DNA of 64,000 nucleotides from assembly GCA_963844235.1 (NCBI GenBank), contig CAWJNF010000003.1, forward strand, positions 186,001 to 250,000, read 5' to 3'. This document shows positions 46,796-55,332 of the stretch, piece after piece; position 1 is the first letter of the stretch, and every line of letters begins with the position of its first letter. The notes beneath the pieces were generated by a model. That model saw nothing but the letters and a program-made list of their open reading frames with translations. It did not search any database and was not told the DNA's origin. The stretch is from CAWJNF01 sp963844235 (lineage in GTDB: Bacteria; Actinomycetota; Thermoleophilia; Gaiellales; Gaiellaceae). Made by a program: the position numbers and the translations under genes.

Positions 46796-46868
46796 TGGAG
46801 CCAGGGGGATTCGAACCCCCGACCTTCTGGCTGCCAGCCAGACGCTCTCCCAGCTGAGCTATGGCCCC
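46796..46868 (-). tRNA. tRNA-Ala (anticodon GGC)
   Basis: 73 nt. The acceptor stem GGGGCCA pairs with TGGCTCC and holds the G3:U70 wobble that identifies alanine tRNAs; discriminator A73. The anticodon arm TCTGG-CTGGCAG-CCAGA gives anticodon GGC, and the T arm GGGGG-TTCGAAT-CCCCC is complete. CCA is not encoded. A TAGACT about 16 nt upstream (minus strand) may be the -10. It marks the right edge of the accessory island. Confidence 0.97.
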
Positions 46869-46975
46869 GGGATGCTCTCCCAGTCTACTGACCGAAGTCC
46901 GTCGCAGGTGGGTCCGCCGAGGACGACGGCGGGTCCATGTGCCGCGTGCCCCGACCGTCAGCGCGTGCAGCGGGC

Positions 46976-47401
46976 CTAGCCGGCGGCCAGCTCGACCGAG
47001 GGGACGTCGCCCCAGAGCTGCTCGAGGCGGTAGTAGCCGCGCGCCTCGGGCGTGAAGACGTGGAGGATGACGTCCAGGTAGTCGGCGAGAATCCAGGTCG
47101 CCTCCCGCTGGCCGGACACGTGGCGCGGGCTGAGACGGTCCTCGCGCTTCAACGTCTCGTACACCTGGTCGTGAATCGCCTTCGTCTGCCGCGGGCTCTG
47201 CCCGGTGCAGATGACGAAGTAATCCGTGTAGCTGACGACCGGCCGCATGTCGAGGATCACGACGTCCCTCGCCAGCTTCTCCTCGGCGAGGTGCGCGATG
47301 CGACGGGCTTGCTCGAGCGTTGTCAGGTGGTCTCTTCTCTCCTGGTCGGAAGCTCGTGAGAGGGTGGTCTGAGGGTAGCCGCCGCGACGGACACGGGTCA
47401 A
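46976..47401 (-). CDS. rsfS: Ribosomal silencing factor RsfS
   Basis: The conserved part LTTLEQARRIAHLAEEKLARDVVILDM, VSYTDYFVICTGQSPRQTKAIHDQV and GYYRLEQLWGD is RsfS, which binds L14 and blocks subunit joining when nutrients are short. The only standard start is a TTG at 47401 overlapping the nadD stop (TTGA); it adds 25 non-conserved residues (141 aa in total). AGGAGAG about 11 nt before CTG ACA ACG inside the frame suggests the real start may be that CTG. nadD-rsfS order is universal. Confidence 0.93.
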   Translation of the reverse strand: MTRVRRGGYPQTTLSRASDQERRDHLTTLEQARRIAHLAEEKLARDVVILDMRPVVSYTDYFVICTGQSPRQTKAIHDQVYETLKREDRLSPRHVSGQREATWILADYLDVILHVFTPEARGYYRLEQLWGDVPSVELAAG

Positions 47402-47982
47402 CTCCGATACAGGCCAAGCTCGCGGATGAGGGCGGCGACCGGCGCTGGCACGAGATCGTCGACCGGCTCTCCGCGCCGTAGGCGGGCGCGCAGCTCGGTG
47501 GATGCGACGGGGAGGGCGGGAATCGCGAAGAGCTCCACCCGGTCGGGCCGCTCGAGAGCCTCCAGCACCGGGTCGAGGTGATCGCGCTCATACCCCGGTC
47601 GGGTGGCCACCCCCAGGCGTACCGCCTCGAGCACGCCGTTCGGATCGTGCCAGGAGAGGAACGAGGCGAACTCGTCGGCGCCGATCACGAAGACGACGTC
47701 GCCGTACTCATCGCGCGCCCAGCGAGCGGTCTCGACCGTGTACGACGGGCCGGGGCGGTCGAGCTCGAAGCGGGACACCTCGACGCCCTCGAGCCCCGCG
47801 AAGGCGGCTTCGGTCAGCCGGAAGCGCGACTCGGCGTCGGTCTCGACCCGCTTGTGGGGCGGCGCTCCGGTCACGACGACCGCGAGGCGCGAGAGCCGGA
47901 AGTGGGAGATCGCCGCCTTGGCGAGCACGAGGTGGCCGTTGTGGGGCGGGTCGAACGCGCCTCCCAGAAGTCCGGTCGTCAC
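47398..47982 (-). CDS. nadD: Nicotinate-nucleotide adenylyltransferase
   Basis: 194 aa from the GTG at 47982, chosen because it overlaps the obgE stop (GTGA) like its neighbours; a GTG at 47994 would add MGGR. GLLGGAFDPPHNGH contains the nucleotidyl-transfer motif H14-x-x-H17, VIGADEFASFLSWHDP the adenylate site, and ALPVASTELRARL the ISSTxIR-like motif. It makes deamido-NAD from NaMN in NAD synthesis. Confidence 0.95.
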   Translation of the reverse strand: MTTGLLGGAFDPPHNGHLVLAKAAISHFRLSRLAVVVTGAPPHKRVETDAESRFRLTEAAFAGLEGVEVSRFELDRPGPSYTVETARWARDEYGDVVFVIGADEFASFLSWHDPNGVLEAVRLGVATRPGYERDHLDPVLEALERPDRVELFAIPALPVASTELRARLRRGEPVDDLVPAPVAALIRELGLYRS

Positions 47983-49187
47983 TCGGCCTCCCACATGAGC
48001 GACTCGTCCCCGATCGTGACCTCGGCGCCGGGCTTCACGCCCGCGGATCGCAACGCCGCTTCGATCTCGGCCCGTGGCACCGAGCCCAGGTCGCGACCCG
48101 TGACGACGTAGCCGCGGTCGGTCCTCAGCACGCGGAAGGCCCGACGTCGCGGGGCGGCCGGTCGGTAGACGAGGAAATCGGCGAGCTCCGCAGCCGCGCC
48201 CGGCTCCTCAGGGACGGCCGCCGGAACCGCATCGAAGAGAGCCTGCTTCAGCTCGGGGATGCCCTCGCCGGTTACCGCCGAGGTGCGAAGGACGGCCAGT
48301 ATGCGGGGGTCGGCGACGTCGAAGGACAAGGCGGAGCCGACCAGGTCGACCTTGTTCAGCACCACGATCTGAGGCCGCTCCGCGAGCCCGGCGTCGTAGG
48401 CGACGAGCTCCTGGTCGATCGTGTTGAAGCGGTCCTCGGTTCCCTCCTCGCTCGCGTCGATCACGTGGACGAGCAGCCGTGCGCGCTCGAGATGGGCGAG
48501 GAACTCGTCGCCCAGCCCCACACCCCGGCTCGCCCCCTCCAGCAGACCCGGCACGTCGGCCAGCACGAGCTGCGCCCCGGCGGGGTCCTCGACGGTGCCG
48601 AGAACAGGTGAGAGCGTCGTGAACGGGTACTCGGCGACCTTGGGCACCGCGTTGGAGACGCAGCGCAGCAGCGAGGACTTGCCGGCGTTCGGGTACCCGA
48701 GCAGGGCGGCGTCAGCGAGCAGCTTGAGGTGGAGCTCGAGCTCGACGTCGTCGCCGGGGAGACCCGGCTCGGCGATACGCGGCGCCTGGCGGGTCGGGCT
48801 CGTGAAACGCCGGTTGCCCGCGCCGCCGCGGCCTCCCCCGGCCACGACGACCCGCGCGCCGGGATGAGCAAGATCGGCGAGGAGAGCGCCGTCCGCGTCG
48901 AGAATCTGGGTGCCGACGGGCACGGCGAGCACGACGTCCTCGCCGTCGGCGCCTCGGCGGCCGCCCCCCTCGCCGTGACGGCCGCGCCCGGCGGCGAAGC
49001 GGCTCCTCCCTCTGAAGCGGCCAAGATCGCGCAGGCCGCCATCCGCGATGACGACGACGTCTCCGCCGTGGCCGCCGTCGCCGCCGTCGGGACCGCCCCT
49101 GGGGACGTACTTCTCCCGACGGAAGCTGATGGCGCCGTTGCCGCCGCGGCCGCCGCGAGCGACGATGCGTGCGCGATCCTGAAACAT
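47979..49187 (-). CDS. obgE: GTPase ObgE/CgtA
   Basis: 402 aa. The glycine-rich Obg fold (GGRGGNGAISFRREKYVPRGGPDGGDGGHGG, 12-42) is followed by the GTPase core with GYPNAGKS (164-171), ADVPGLLEGA and LNKVDL, and the C-terminal OCT domain (FRVLRTDRGYVVTGRDL). It acts in 50S assembly and stringent response. ATG at 49187, 37 nt after rpmA. The rplU-rpmA-obgE block is conserved in nearly all Gram-positive bacteria. Confidence 0.96.
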   Translation of the reverse strand: MFQDRARIVARGGRGGNGAISFRREKYVPRGGPDGGDGGHGGDVVVIADGGLRDLGRFRGRSRFAAGRGRHGEGGGRRGADGEDVVLAVPVGTQILDADGALLADLAHPGARVVVAGGGRGGAGNRRFTSPTRQAPRIAEPGLPGDDVELELHLKLLADAALLGYPNAGKSSLLRCVSNAVPKVAEYPFTTLSPVLGTVEDPAGAQLVLADVPGLLEGASRGVGLGDEFLAHLERARLLVHVIDASEEGTEDRFNTIDQELVAYDAGLAERPQIVVLNKVDLVGSALSFDVADPRILAVLRTSAVTGEGIPELKQALFDAVPAAVPEEPGAAAELADFLVYRPAAPRRRAFRVLRTDRGYVVTGRDLGSVPRAEIEAALRSAGVKPGAEVTIGDESLMWEAE

Positions 49188-49224
49188 GGACGCAGGGCCG
49201 GCCGGCCCTGTCGGAGCCTGACGG

Positions 49225-49476
49225 CTAGGGACCGACGACCGAGATCGTCCGGCGCGCGCCGCTGGCGGCGAAGTCGACCCGCCCGTCGCGCGTTGCAAAG
49301 ACGGTGTCGTCGCGACCGATCGCGGCGCCGGCGCCGGCGCGGAAGCGGGTGCCACGCTGGCGCACGATGATCATCCCGGCCTTGACCTCCTGGCCGGCGA
49401 AGATCTTCACGCCGAGGCGCTGCGCCGCCGAGTCGCGCCCGTTGCGCGACGATCCGAGCCCCTTCTTGTGGGCCAT
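49225..49476 (-). CDS. rpmA: 50S ribosomal protein L27
   Basis: 83 aa. MAHKKGLGSSRNGRDSAAQRLGVKIF and VRQRGTRFRAGAGAAIGRDDTVFA are textbook L27. The N-terminal tail reaches the peptidyl-transferase centre; there is no Firmicutes-type cleavable extension. AGGAGGAG lies about 5 nt before the ATG. It follows rplU by 10 nt. Confidence 0.97.
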   Translation of the reverse strand: MAHKKGLGSSRNGRDSAAQRLGVKIFAGQEVKAGMIIVRQRGTRFRAGAGAAIGRDDTVFATRDGRVDFAASGARRTISVVGP

Positions 49477-49486
49477 AGTCTCCTCC

Positions 49487-49951
49487 TTACTCCTCGGCGG
49501 CCTTCGCCTCGGCGGCCTTCGTCGTGCGCCTCCGCGATGGCTTCGGCTTGGCCTCCTCGGCCGAACTGGCCGTCGCCTCGACGGGCTCGGCGGGCTCCTT
49601 GGCGGCTGCCGCCTTCTTTGCACGCGACGGGCGGGCGGGCTTGGCGCCGATCGACTCGATCTCGATCTTCGACAGGCGCGCGCGGAAGCCGTTGCGACGC
49701 CGATACCCCGTGCGCCGCCTGTGCTTGCCGATGATGATCTTGTCGCCGAGAACATGCGCCACGACCCGGGCGGTGACCACGTTGCCCTTCACCTCGTCGG
49801 CGCCGAGCAGCGTCTCACCGTCTCCGCCGAGAAGCAGCACGTCGGGCGTGAACGTCGCTCCCTCCTCGTGCGGCAGCCTGTCGACGAGCAGCCACTCGCC
49901 CTCTCGGACGCGGTGTTGCTTCCCACCGACGCTGATGATCGCGTACGCCAA
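49487..49951 (-). CDS. rplU: 50S ribosomal protein L21 with Ala/Lys-rich extension
   Basis: 154 aa from a TTG at 49951 with GGAGACGAC upstream; no ATG or GTG fits. LAYAIISVGGKQHRVREGEWLLVDRL, VVAHVLGDKIIIGKHRRRTGYRRRNGFR are typical L21, which ends near residue 103. The last 50 residues are an Ala/Lys/Pro/Glu-rich tail (SRAKKAAAAKEPAEPVEATASS...), seen in some actinobacteria and probably a disordered RNA- or ribosome-binding extension. First gene after the RNase E/G gene. Confidence 0.94.
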   Translation of the reverse strand: MAYAIISVGGKQHRVREGEWLLVDRLPHEEGATFTPDVLLLGGDGETLLGADEVKGNVVTARVVAHVLGDKIIIGKHRRRTGYRRRNGFRARLSKIEIESIGAKPARPSRAKKAAAAKEPAEPVEATASSAEEAKPKPSRRRTTKAAEAKAAEE

Positions 49952-50009
49952 AGTCGTCTCCAACCGTAGAAACGGCGGGCACGGGGCCCGCTCGACGGAA
50001 CGATTGTAG

Positions 50010-53000
50010 CTACTCGGACAGGCTTCCGGTAACCGGCGCGGACCCGACCGAGACGTCTGTGTCCGAGGCGCCACTGACGGGGGCGCCGTCGTCCGCCGAC
50101 GCGCTCTCGACCGTGGGCCGGCGCCGGCCGCGGCCGCCGCGGGTGCCACGACGCGCCCGCTTGGGAGCGGCCGCGGGCTCCCCGTCCGCGGTTTCCTCGC
50201 CTCCGGCCACGACCACCGGGGGTGGTGGGTCGGCTGGTGTGTCCGGCGCCTCCGACGCCCCTGCCTCCGCGACAGGCTTGCGTCCGCGACCGCCGCGCGT
50301 GCCTCGATGGGTGCGCTTCTTCGCAGCCGCGCCGTCCGGCGACGGCTCGCCCGCCTCGCCGTTTGGCGAGTCGGCGGAAGCCGTCGCGGCGCTCCCAGCC
50401 TCACTGGCCTGAGATCCGACGTCGACGTGCTCGGCCCCGGCCACGTCGGCGGCCGAGACGAGCTGCGTCGGCTTCTTCCTCCCACGGCCCCCCCGAGTGC
50501 CCCGCCGCGTCTTCTTCTTCGGCGCCTCGGCTCCTGCCGCAGACTCGTCTGCCGGATCGCCGGCGGACACGTCCTCGGCAATCGCCGCGGCCTTCGCGGT
50601 CTTGCGGACCGGGCGCGCTCCGGCTCCAACGGAGTCGGCCGCTTCGGGAACAGGCTGGAGCTCGGGGTCGGCCGCTTCGGGAACGGGCTGGAGCTCGGTC
50701 TCCGCGCCGTCGGACGTCGCGGCGACCTGTGCCGGCTTCTTCCTCCCGCGGCCCCCGCGTGTCCCGCGCCGCGTCTTCTTCTTCGGCGCCTCCCCGTCAG
50801 CCGTTGCGAGCTCCCCGGCCGCCTGACCGTCCGACGCGGCATCCACGGTCTGTTCGAAGGCCGGATGGGATCCGGCCCCGACACTCTCGGACGCCGCATC
50901 GGTCGGGGCGGCGGCCGGCTTCTTGCGAGCGCGGCCGGTGCCCGTCGCGCGCCGGGTCTTCGGCTTCGCCGGAATGGGAGCCTCGGCGTCGGTTTCCTCG
51001 GCGAGGACGCCGGCCTCCACCGGGGCCTCGACGTCCTCGAGGGAGGCGACCACGGCGTAGGCGGCGGTGCGCGTTGCCCGCTCGATGCGGGCGCGCACGG
51101 TCTTGCCCACCTGGCCCCCCGCTCCGGCGACCGAGACGACGTACCCGTCGAGGCGTGCGATGGCGTCCTCGGGATGCCGTAGATGACGCTCGACGAGCCG
51201 GAGATCGAGCTCCTGTCCGGCGCTGACGGGCAGCGCCTGCGGCTCGATCTCGGCCGCCGTGCCCTCGCGGAGCACTCGGAGATGATCCGGGGGAAGGTCG
51301 TCGCGCGTCTCGAACGCGAACAGCTTGCCCGTCTCGCTCTCGAGCTCCGAGAGCCGGGAGCCGGCGGGGCCGATGAGAATCCCCGCGACCGGGGAGGCGA
51401 GCTCGACCTGGATGGCTTCCGCGCGCGACTTCGCTGCCAGGCGGCGGAGGTTCCGCTCGGTCTCGACCGCGTACGTCTCCTCCGAGACGACTATGCCGTT
51501 GCCCGCGCAAATGGGGCAGCGCGTCGTCAGGATCTCGCGCGGACCGTCCGTGACGTTCTGCCGGGTCATCTCGACGAGGCCGAGCGGCGAGATCTCGACC
51601 ACGTATGTCTTGGTGCGATCGCGCTCGAGCTCGAGTCGCAGCGCCTCCTCCACCTCCTGGCGGTTTTTCGGGTTCGCCATGTCGATGAAGTCGATGACGA
51701 TGATGCCCCCGATGTCGCGGAGGCGCAGCTGACGCACGATCTCCTTCGCGGCCTCGAGGTTGTTCTTCGTGATCGTGTCCTCGAGCCGGGCGCCGGAGGT
51801 CTTGCCGCGGGCGCCGACGAAGCGGCCGGTGTTCACGTCGATGACGGTGAACGCCTCCGCGTAGTCGAACACGAGGTAGCCGCCGGACGGCAGGTCGACG
51901 CGGCGCTCGAGGGTCGAGCGGACGGCGGCGTCGACCCCGGAGGTCTCCATGAGACGCTCGGCTCCCTGATGCCACTCGACCTTCGAGGCGAGCTCCGGGG
52001 ACGTCCGTTTGAGGTAGCTCACGATGCGACGGTAGGTCCGTTCGTGCTCGACGCCGAGGCCTTCGAAGTCGTCGGTGAAGAGGTCGCGGACGACGCGCAG
52101 CGGTAGCTCCGCCTCGCGGTAGACGAGCGTGGGCGCGGTTGCCCGTGAAGCCCGACCCAGCACCGTCGACCAGAGCTTCTGCAGGAACGCGAGGTCTCCG
52201 GCGAGCTCTGCGTCCGATGCGCCTTCCGCGGCCGTCCGCACGATGATCCCGCCCTCCGGCAGCTCGAGCCCCTTGCAGATGCCCTTCAGGCGGTCTCGCT
52301 CGTCGTCGTCCAGACGGCGCGAGACGCCGATACCGTCGCCGTACGGCGTGTAGACGATGAAGCGGCCCGGCAGCGACACCTCAGTCGTGAGCCGTGCGCC
52401 CTTCGTGCCCATCGGGTCCTTCGTCGCCTGGACGATCACCTCCTGGCCGCGGGAGATGATGTCCTGGATACGGCGCCCGTGGCGCTTGCCCTCGAGCTCG
52501 GGGACGACGATCTCGTCGACGTAGAGGAAGCCGTTCTTCTCGAGGCCGATCTCGACGAAGGAGGCCTCCATCCCCGGCAGGACGTTGTCGACGACGCCCT
52601 TGTAGATGTTGCCGGCGATCGAGCGTCGGCCGGGCCGCTCCAGGTAGACCTCGACAACCTGGTCATCCTCGAGCACGGCCACGCGCTGCTCGCCGACGTC
52701 GATCGAGATCAACATCTGCTTTCGCAGGGCAGGCAGCGACGACCGGCGCGGTGTCTCGCCCCTCCTCCGGCGCTTCGGCCCGTCGGCCTTCGCGGCAGCC
52801 GGCTTTGCCGCCGTGGCCTTTCGCGCCGCCGGCTCCTTGGCGGGCGCGTCGGCCGGCTTCCGTCCTTTCGCGGTGGCGGCCTTCGCCGGCGCCGGGCGCG
52901 CGCGCTTAGGCGTCTCGGGTGGCGCCGCATCCTCGGCGCTCACCGCCGCATCGGTCTTCGTGCGTCCGCTCCCGCCACGTGAGCCACGGCGGCGCGGCTT

Positions 53001-53174
53001 GGCCGGCGCGTCAGAGCTCTCGGGCTCCGGCAGCGCCTCCCTCGCCTCCGGCCCTACTGTCTCCGGCCCTACTTCTTCCCGCGCGTCCGGGGCCGGCGCC
53101 TTCTCGGCTGCCTGCGCCTCCCGGAGCAGCGTGCGGCGAAACCACGATGCCACAAATCCCTCCTGCCTGGCCAC
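50010..53174 (-). CDS. Ribonuclease E/G with long charged N- and C-terminal tails
   Basis: 1054 aa. Residues 1-150 are Ala/Pro/Lys-rich and disordered. The S1 domain begins at AGNIYKGVVDNVLPGMEASFVEIG (187-210). Catalytic aspartates lie in VIDVNTG and VIDFIDMANPKN, the zinc-link cysteines in TRCPICAGNG, and an RNase H-like fold surrounds them. The last 280 residues carry four copies of an RGG block, R-G-T-R-G-G-R-G-R, near 835, 915, 985 and 1030, and a doubled ELQPVPEAAD. The core cuts AU-rich single-stranded RNA for mRNA decay and rRNA processing; the RGG tail should bind RNA or partners. One dispersed palindromic repeat lies in frame near residue 767. Confidence 0.94.
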   Translation of the reverse strand: MARQEGFVASWFRRTLLREAQAAEKAPAPDAREEVGPETVGPEAREALPEPESSDAPAKPRRRGSRGGSGRTKTDAAVSAEDAAPPETPKRARPAPAKAATAKGRKPADAPAKEPAARKATAAKPAAAKADGPKRRRRGETPRRSSLPALRKQMLISIDVGEQRVAVLEDDQVVEVYLERPGRRSIAGNIYKGVVDNVLPGMEASFVEIGLEKNGFLYVDEIVVPELEGKRHGRRIQDIISRGQEVIVQATKDPMGTKGARLTTEVSLPGRFIVYTPYGDGIGVSRRLDDDERDRLKGICKGLELPEGGIIVRTAAEGASDAELAGDLAFLQKLWSTVLGRASRATAPTLVYREAELPLRVVRDLFTDDFEGLGVEHERTYRRIVSYLKRTSPELASKVEWHQGAERLMETSGVDAAVRSTLERRVDLPSGGYLVFDYAEAFTVIDVNTGRFVGARGKTSGARLEDTITKNNLEAAKEIVRQLRLRDIGGIIVIDFIDMANPKNRQEVEEALRLELERDRTKTYVVEISPLGLVEMTRQNVTDGPREILTTRCPICAGNGIVVSEETYAVETERNLRRLAAKSRAEAIQVELASPVAGILIGPAGSRLSELESETGKLFAFETRDDLPPDHLRVLREGTAAEIEPQALPVSAGQELDLRLVERHLRHPEDAIARLDGYVVSVAGAGGQVGKTVRARIERATRTAAYAVVASLEDVEAPVEAGVLAEETDAEAPIPAKPKTRRATGTGRARKKPAAAPTDAASESVGAGSHPAFEQTVDAASDGQAAGELATADGEAPKKKTRRGTRGGRGRKKPAQVAATSDGAETELQPVPEAADPELQPVPEAADSVGAGARPVRKTAKAAAIAEDVSAGDPADESAAGAEAPKKKTRRGTRGGRGRKKPTQLVSAADVAGAEHVDVGSQASEAGSAATASADSPNGEAGEPSPDGAAAKKRTHRGTRGGRGRKPVAEAGASEAPDTPADPPPPVVVAGGEETADGEPAAAPKRARRGTRGGRGRRRPTVESASADDGAPVSGASDTDVSVGSAPVTGSLSE
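50859..50880. repeat. Dispersed palindromic repeat inside the RNase E/G gene
   Basis: GGCCGGATGGGATCCGGCCCC, the family also seen at 27.4, 34.93 and 34.99 kb, lies in frame in the C-terminal tail and is read as VGAGSHPA. A diverged version read as SVGAGARPV occurs about 75 codons later. It has kept the frame open. Confidence 0.65.
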
Positions 53175-53305
53175 GGCCGGAGAAGGAAACGGTTGCGCGT
53201 CGTGCGTTCCCCGGCTGCATGGCGTTGGTCGTCATCGGACAGTCCCGCCGAGCTCCCGCTCGCCCGATCCGGGCCGGTGCGCTCGGCTTCTGACAACAGA
53301 GCGTA

Positions 53306-54142
53306 TCAGCGGGCTCCACCGGAGCCGTCCCGGGCTCCCCGGCCGAGCCGCAAGCCGACTTCGCCGAGAGCCCGCGCGCCCGCGTAGGCGACCGCCGACC
53401 GAATCGCGAAGGCCGGCAGCGGCAGCCGGTCGGCCAGCCCCTTGTTCAGCGCCCGAAGGGCGAGTCCGGCGACCAGGGGCCCGACGGCCGCAGCGACCTG
53501 GACCTTCCGGAGATCTCGGCCCTGAGTGACCGCGAGGCGCAGTCCCATACGGATCTCGACCAGCGCCAGCGCCGGCAGGTCGGGGCCGGGAAACCGGCTC
53601 GACAGCGCCGCCAGCGCGGCCGTTCGCTTCGCGCCCTCCTCGACGACGACTTTCCCCACCCCGCTGCGCAGCGCCGGCAGTTGCCGGGCAAGCCCGGGAG
53701 CGGCAGCCGGAGCTCGAAGCGCGATCCTCCTGGCGACGGCGTCGCACGCCTCCGGCCCCAGCGCCGCCGCACGGACCACGTCGGTGGCCCGCACGTACGG
53801 GAGGACCCCCTCGCCCTCGGGCTCGCCGAGGCGAAGGCACACGATCGGGATCGCCTGCCGGTCAGCCCGCTGCAGCGCGCGTTCGTCGGTCGAGGTGGCC
53901 CGGCCCCTGATCACGTAGACGAGCGCCGGGCTGCCGGCAAGCTCGTGGTCCTCGAGATCGAGGATGCTGACCCGGCGCACGAGCTCGAGGTCGCCGTCCG
54001 CGGCCAGCAGCTGCTGGAGCTGGAGCGTGACCGACGGCGGCCCGGAAACGAGGATCGGCAGGCCCTCGTCCTCACCCGCTACCTCGCGGGTGAGCCCCGG
54101 CAGGCCCGTCAGAACGCGAGCGACGTCGGGAGCCGGGCTCAC
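53306..54142 (-). CDS. Hypothetical protein downstream of rodA, possible DUF697-like tail
   Basis: 278 aa from the GTG at 54142, overlapping the rodA stop (GTGA). The N-terminal half has an alternating alpha/beta pattern (LPILVSGPPSVTLQLQQLL, ALVYVIRGRATSTDERAL, QAIPIVCLRLGEPEGEGV) but no nucleotide-binding motif. The C-terminal half is helical and hydrophobic (VQVAAAVGPLVAGLALRALNKGLADRLPLPAFAIRSAVAYAGARALGEVG) and recalls the YcjF/DUF697 membrane-associated domain. Its place as last gene of the mreB-rodA operon suggests a role in cell-wall elongation, but I do not recognise a characterised relative. Confidence 0.6.
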   Translation of the reverse strand: MSPAPDVARVLTGLPGLTREVAGEDEGLPILVSGPPSVTLQLQQLLAADGDLELVRRVSILDLEDHELAGSPALVYVIRGRATSTDERALQRADRQAIPIVCLRLGEPEGEGVLPYVRATDVVRAAALGPEACDAVARRIALRAPAAAPGLARQLPALRSGVGKVVVEEGAKRTAALAALSSRFPGPDLPALALVEIRMGLRLAVTQGRDLRKVQVAAAVGPLVAGLALRALNKGLADRLPLPAFAIRSAVAYAGARALGEVGLRLGRGARDGSGGAR

Positions 54143-55332
54143 CAGCGCCGTCCGGCTAGCTGCCCGCGCGCGTGGATCGCCTGGAGCACGCCGACGAGCG
54201 CGAGCGACGTGATCATGGAGCTGCCGCCGTAGGAGACGAACGGAAGCGGGATGCCGGTGATCGGCGCGATGCCGATGTTCATGCCGACGTTGAGGAAGAT
54301 CTGGAAGAGGAACGCGGCCACGATGGCGCCGGCCACGGCCGCCCCGTACAGGCTGTCCGCCGTCGCGACCACCTTGATCCCTCGCCAGACCACGACGGCG
54401 TAGAGGAGGAGGAGCACGGCTGCCCCGAGGAAGCCGCGTTGCTCGGCGAGCGAGGCGAAGATGAAGTCGGTCGAATGCTCGGGCAGGTAGTTGCCGCTGG
54501 TCTGCGTCGCCCCGGTCACGCCACGCCCGTCGAGGCCGCCCGCGCCGACGGCGGTGATCGCCTGGTTCGCGTTGTACGTCGTGCCGCTCGGGTCGGCGTC
54601 CGGGTCGAGAAAGCCGGTCAGACGGTCGACCTGGTACTCCTTGAGAACCTGTACGCCCGAGGACGGCAGGATCCAGAGCACGGCGACGGCGACGAGCGTC
54701 GCGGTCAGCGCCAGCGCGGTGAGGTAGGGCCAGCGGATGCCGCCGAACCACAGCACGCCGGCGAGCGCGGCGCAGTAGACGAGCGCGGTCCCGAAGTCGG
54801 GCTCGAAGAAGACGAGCAGCGCGGGTATGGCGACCAGGCCGATCGCGCCGAGCACCGTCCCGAGCTCGCTGGTTCGCTTTGCCCGGCCCGCGACGAAGCT
54901 TGCAAGGACGACGATCATGACGAGCTTGCCGAGCTCGGAGGGCTGGAACTGGAACGCGCCGAGGTCGAACCACCGCCGCGACTCGCGGATCGTCGGCGCG
55001 GCGACGAGGACGCCGACCAGAAGCAGGAGCAGCCCGATGTAGAGCGGGTAGCGAAGGCGCCTGTAGATCTCCGGGTTGATTGCGCTCGCCGCCGTGAACG
55101 CACCGACGCCGACCACGACGAAGATCGCTTGCCGGACGACGAAGTACCCTGGATCGCCCGGCTGGTCGTCGTGAGTCACGGTCTGGAGGATCCAGAGCCC
55201 GTAGGCGACGAGGCCGGCGACAGCGGCGAGCAGGAGGTAGTCGAGGCGGCGCAGATACTCGCCGATCTCGGTGCCGAGCCCGCGGTGCGACTCGACCGAG
55301 GGGGTGCTCAGGATGCTGGGACGGGTGGCCAT
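54139..55332 (-). CDS. rodA: Rod shape-determining protein RodA (SEDS glycosyltransferase)
   Basis: 397 aa with about ten transmembrane helices. INPEIYRRLRYPLYIGLLLLLVGVL, GAFQFQPSELGKLVMIVVLASF, FFEPDFGTALVYCAALAGVLWFGG and the C-terminal GIPLPFVSYGGSSMITSLALVG are SEDS hallmarks; the catalytic Asp lies in the PEHSTDFIFASLAEQRGFLG loop. It polymerises lipid II with the PBP2 encoded immediately upstream, whose stop shares a base with its ATG (TGATG). Confidence 0.95.
   Translation of the reverse strand: MATRPSILSTPSVESHRGLGTEIGEYLRRLDYLLLAAVAGLVAYGLWILQTVTHDDQPGDPGYFVVRQAIFVVVGVGAFTAASAINPEIYRRLRYPLYIGLLLLLVGVLVAAPTIRESRRWFDLGAFQFQPSELGKLVMIVVLASFVAGRAKRTSELGTVLGAIGLVAIPALLVFFEPDFGTALVYCAALAGVLWFGGIRWPYLTALALTATLVAVAVLWILPSSGVQVLKEYQVDRLTGFLDPDADPSGTTYNANQAITAVGAGGLDGRGVTGATQTSGNYLPEHSTDFIFASLAEQRGFLGAAVLLLLYAVVVWRGIKVVATADSLYGAAVAGAIVAAFLFQIFLNVGMNIGIAPITGIPLPFVSYGGSSMITSLALVGVLQAIHARGQLAGRRW

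Noticed and set aside
53306..54973. A 555-aa frame extending the gene after rodA
   Set aside because: Residues before the GTG at 54142 lie antiparallel in frame shadow of rodA and are Arg-rich noise.
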